DNA of 7,884 nt from Sulfuricella sp. (lineage in GTDB: Bacteria; Pseudomonadota; Gammaproteobacteria; Burkholderiales; Sulfuricellaceae), in the NCBI GenBank assembly GCA_030696235.1, contig JAUYSN010000176.1, forward strand, positions 1 to 7,884, read 5' to 3'. Every line of letters starts with the position of its first letter. Within the stretch, counting starts at the first letter, position 1. The notes under the pieces are model-generated. The model was not told the origin of the DNA, ran no database searches, and saw nothing but the letters and a program-made list of their open reading frames with translations. The translations under genes were made by a program, and so were the position numbers. Below are positions 6,592 through 7,884 of this stretch, in pieces.

Positions 6592-7039
6592 GCTGTAACA
6601 GCCAACGTTTGATCGCCAGCGGATCGCCGCCGGCGCTGTTCATGAACCCGCCCAGACCGTCTCGCGCCAGCACACGGTGGCAGGGGATGATCACGGGAAT
6701 GGGATTGGCGCCGCAGGCTTGCCCCACCGCGCGCGGCGCGGAGCGGAGCCGCTTGGCCAGCTCGCCGTAGCTTTGCGTCGAGCCGCTCGGAATCTGCCGT
6801 AGCGCCTGCCACACCTTGGATTGGAACACAGTGCCGTGCAACGCGAGAGGCAGGTCGAAACTAAAAAGAGGATCGGCGAGATAGGCCTGCAACTGGGTGC
6901 AAACCTGTCTGGAAACGGCATCCTGCGGCTCCAGAGCCGGGGTTCCAAGCGGCAGAAAATCAAGTCCGGTCAGCGCCGTGCCGTCGGTCATGATGCCGAG
7001 CACCGCAAATGGCGCAGGAAATCTCGCCTGGTAAGCCAT
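6569..7039 (-). CDS. ogt: methylated-DNA--protein-cysteine methyltransferase (Ogt/AdaB type)
   Basis: This suicide repair protein takes alkyl groups from O6-alkylguanine and O4-alkylthymine onto its own cysteine. The 156-residue protein has a divergent N-terminal domain (1-about 70) and the conserved C-terminal domain: QSKVWQALRQIPSGSTQSYG, the recognition helix with the Arg finger RAVGQACGANP (103-113), and the active site IPCHRV with Cys120. It lacks the extra regulatory domain of Ada. The ATG at 7039 gives the usual MAYQARF-type start, with GTGGGG just upstream as the ribosome site. Its leader contains a GC-rich hairpin (7052-7067). It is the first gene of an ogt-xerD unit and is separated from rplS by a terminator. 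Confidence 0.95.
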   Translation of the reverse strand: MAYQARFPAPFAVLGIMTDGTALTGLDFLPLGTPALEPQDAVSRQVCTQLQAYLADPLFSFDLPLALHGTVFQSKVWQALRQIPSGSTQSYGELAKRLRSAPRAVGQACGANPIPVIIPCHRVLARDGLGGFMNSAGGDPLAIKRWLLQHERRQPA

Positions 7040-7051
7040 TACCCCACAACC

Positions 7052-7067
7052 GCGCCGCAGGCGGCGC
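7052..7067. promoter_or_regulatory. GC hairpin in the ogt leader
   Basis: GCGCCGC-AG-GCGGCGC is a perfect 7-bp inverted repeat ending 12 nt before the ogt ATG, directly against the ribosome-site region. No T-run follows on either strand, so it is not a terminator. In the transcript it could limit ribosome access. Confidence 0.5.
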
Positions 7068-7088
7068 TGACTAACGAGAAGAAGCTAG

Positions 7089-7118
7089 GGAATATCACGA
7101 CCGGATAACGCATGGCAA
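7089..7118 (-). promoter_or_regulatory. weak candidate promoter for ogt-xerD
   Basis: On the minus strand TTGCCA (7118-7113) matches the -35 at 5 of 6 positions, and TATTCC (7094-7089) matches the -10 at 3 of 6, with an 18-nt spacer. A start near 7082 would give a leader of about 42 nt. The call rests on sequence match and position only. Confidence 0.3.
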
Positions 7119-7148
7119 CATTTTAGCCGATCAACCTAAAAATGGCGA

Positions 7149-7318
7149 TTAACCACGAATTACACGAATGTTCACGAATGAACACGAATAGTTAGAGACT
7201 ATCATCGTGTCGCCTGGAGGCCCCTGCTTTTGGCATCAAATAAGCAAAGCAGGCTATCAATTATTACCAATTGAGATTCGTGAACATTCGTGTTTTATTC
7301 GTGTAAATTCGTGGTTAA
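7149..7318. repeat. 170-bp inverted-repeat element built from CACGAAT units
   Basis: The ends are a perfect 12-bp inverted repeat (TTAACCACGAAT at 7149-7160, its complement at 7307-7318). Inward on each side CACGAAT recurs four times: starts 7154, 7163, 7173 and 7183 on the left, and inverted at 7276, 7286, 7297 and 7307 on the right, with 9-11 nt steps, about one DNA turn. The inner 86 nt hold two more perfect inverted repeats, CCTGCTTT/AAAGCAGG (7223-7230, 7246-7253) and TCAATT/AATTGA (7257-7262, 7269-7274). There is no coding sequence of note inside. It resembles a dispersed intergenic or MITE-like repeat; related CACGAA repeats are, from memory, common in proteobacterial genomes. Confidence 0.8.
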
Positions 7319-7323
7319 AAGCT

Positions 7324-7377
7324 TTTTCCAAGATCAAAACGACAAAGGCCACCAAGGCAATGCCTTGGTGGCCTTTG
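7324..7377 (-). terminator. strong intrinsic terminator after rplS
   Basis: A perfect 16-bp stem (7343-7358 with 7362-7377) closes a 3-nt loop. Read on the minus strand it begins 17 nt after the rplS stop and is followed by TCGTTTTGATC, an imperfect U-tract. On the plus strand no T-run follows, so it serves the trmD-rplS message and separates it from ogt-xerD. Confidence 0.88.
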
Positions 7378-7394
7378 GACTGCGGCGTGTAAGT

Positions 7395-7778
7395 TTACTG
7401 TGCCGACTTCGCCGGCTGAGCACGGGCGACCAGCTTTTCCTTGATACGCGCAGATTTGCCGGAGCGGTCGCGCAGGTAATACAGCTTGGCGCGGCGCACG
7501 TCGCCGCGGCGCTTCACCTCGATGCTGGCAATCAGCGGGGAATGGGTCTGGAAGGTACGTTCCACGCCTTCGCCGTTGGAAATTTTGCGGACGATGAATG
7601 CGGAGTTGAGGCCCCTGTTGCGCTTGGCAATCACCACACCTTCAAAAACCTGCACCCGCTTGCGGGTACCTTCCACGACGTTGACGCCGACGATCACCGT
7701 GTCGCCCGGGGCGAAATCGGGGATGGTCTTGCCCAGGCGGGCGATTTCTTCCTGTTCCAGCTGCTTGATGATATCCAT
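7395..7778 (-). CDS. rplS: 50S ribosomal protein L19
   Basis: L19 lies at the interface of the 30S and 50S subunits. The 127-residue protein starts [15 protein letters not shown] and has the typical [64 protein letters not shown] order. It is about 12 residues longer than E. coli L19 (115), owing to an Ala/Gln-rich tail after KEKL. AAGGAG stands 6-7 nt before the ATG at 7778, a strong ribosome site. It begins 18 nt after the trmD stop, as in the rpsP-rimM-trmD-rplS operon, and is closed by the terminator at 7324-7377. Confidence 0.98.
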   Translation of the reverse strand: MDIIKQLEQEEIARLGKTIPDFAPGDTVIVGVNVVEGTRKRVQVFEGVVIAKRNRGLNSAFIVRKISNGEGVERTFQTHSPLIASIEVKRRGDVRRAKLYYLRDRSGKSARIKEKLVARAQPAKSAQ

Positions 7779-7796
7779 TTAAAACTCCTTGCTTGG

Positions 7797-7884
7797 TTAT
7801 TTATCGGATTCCTGTTCCTGCTGGTTTTCTGCTTTAAATTCAGCCAGCAGCCCGGATTCCTGTTTTGTCAACTGACGGGCGGCC
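7797..7884 (-). CDS. trmD: tRNA (guanine-37-N1)-methyltransferase TrmD, C-terminal end only
   Basis: Only the last 28 codons are in the window, ending with TAA at 7797-7799. The tail RQLTKQESGLLAEFKAENQQ resembles the E. coli TrmD end, which as I recall it contains [20 protein letters not shown]. Position directly before rplS supports the call. TrmD methylates G37 of tRNAs with S-adenosylmethionine to prevent frameshifting. The SAM-binding knot and catalytic residues lie outside the window. Confidence 0.88.
   Translation of the reverse strand, partial: AARQLTKQESGLLAEFKAENQQEQESDK

Noticed and set aside
7149..7318. CRISPR array for the CACGAAT repeats
   Set aside because: Units are 7 nt with 2-4 nt between them and the two halves are inverted; CRISPR repeats are longer, direct and spaced by unique sequence.

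Overview
The window looks like chromosomal DNA of a Gram-negative proteobacterium, most likely a betaproteobacterium (inference). It is GC-rich by eye. Gene orders such as tsaD/plsY/folB and trmD-rplS are those of gamma- and betaproteobacteria, and TsaD and XerD match the E. coli catalytic residue numbering closely. I cannot name the genus.

Layout from left to right. (1) 1-939, plus strand: tsaD, cut by the window start. (2) 932-2379, minus strand: plsY followed 29 nt later by an unrecognised coiled-coil membrane protein, whose end overlaps the tsaD end tail to tail. (3) 2380-2599: a divergent spacer with a 27-bp imperfect inverted repeat and a likely folB promoter. (4) 2600-3687, plus strand: folB and a TauE/SafE-type membrane permease with overlapping ends. 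The permease has no standard start codon at the right place. (5) 3688-3991: an AT-richer gap with a candidate extended -10 promoter. (6) 3992-5676, plus strand: a two-gene unit, a secreted subtilisin-like protease followed with a 1-nt stop/start overlap by a secreted protein with a BsuPI-type proteinase-inhibitor domain. (7) 5695-7039, minus strand: ogt then xerD, overlapping by 23 nt. (8) 7040-7394: a GC hairpin in the ogt leader, a possible ogt promoter, a 170-bp inverted-repeat element built from CACGAAT units, and a strong terminator. (9) 7395-7884, minus strand: rplS and the last codons of trmD, the end of the usual rpsP-rimM-trmD-rplS operon.

Most of the window is housekeeping: tRNA modification (TsaD, TrmD), the ribosome (L19), phospholipid and folate synthesis (PlsY, FolB), alkylated-DNA repair (Ogt) and chromosome dimer resolution (XerD). 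The accessory part is 3992-5676, where an exported serine protease and a putative inhibitor of the same protease class appear to be made from one message. This is the best candidate here for a little-described system. The second notable point is the folB/permease junction, where a single base (C2952) separates the observed sequence from a textbook GTGA stop/start overlap.
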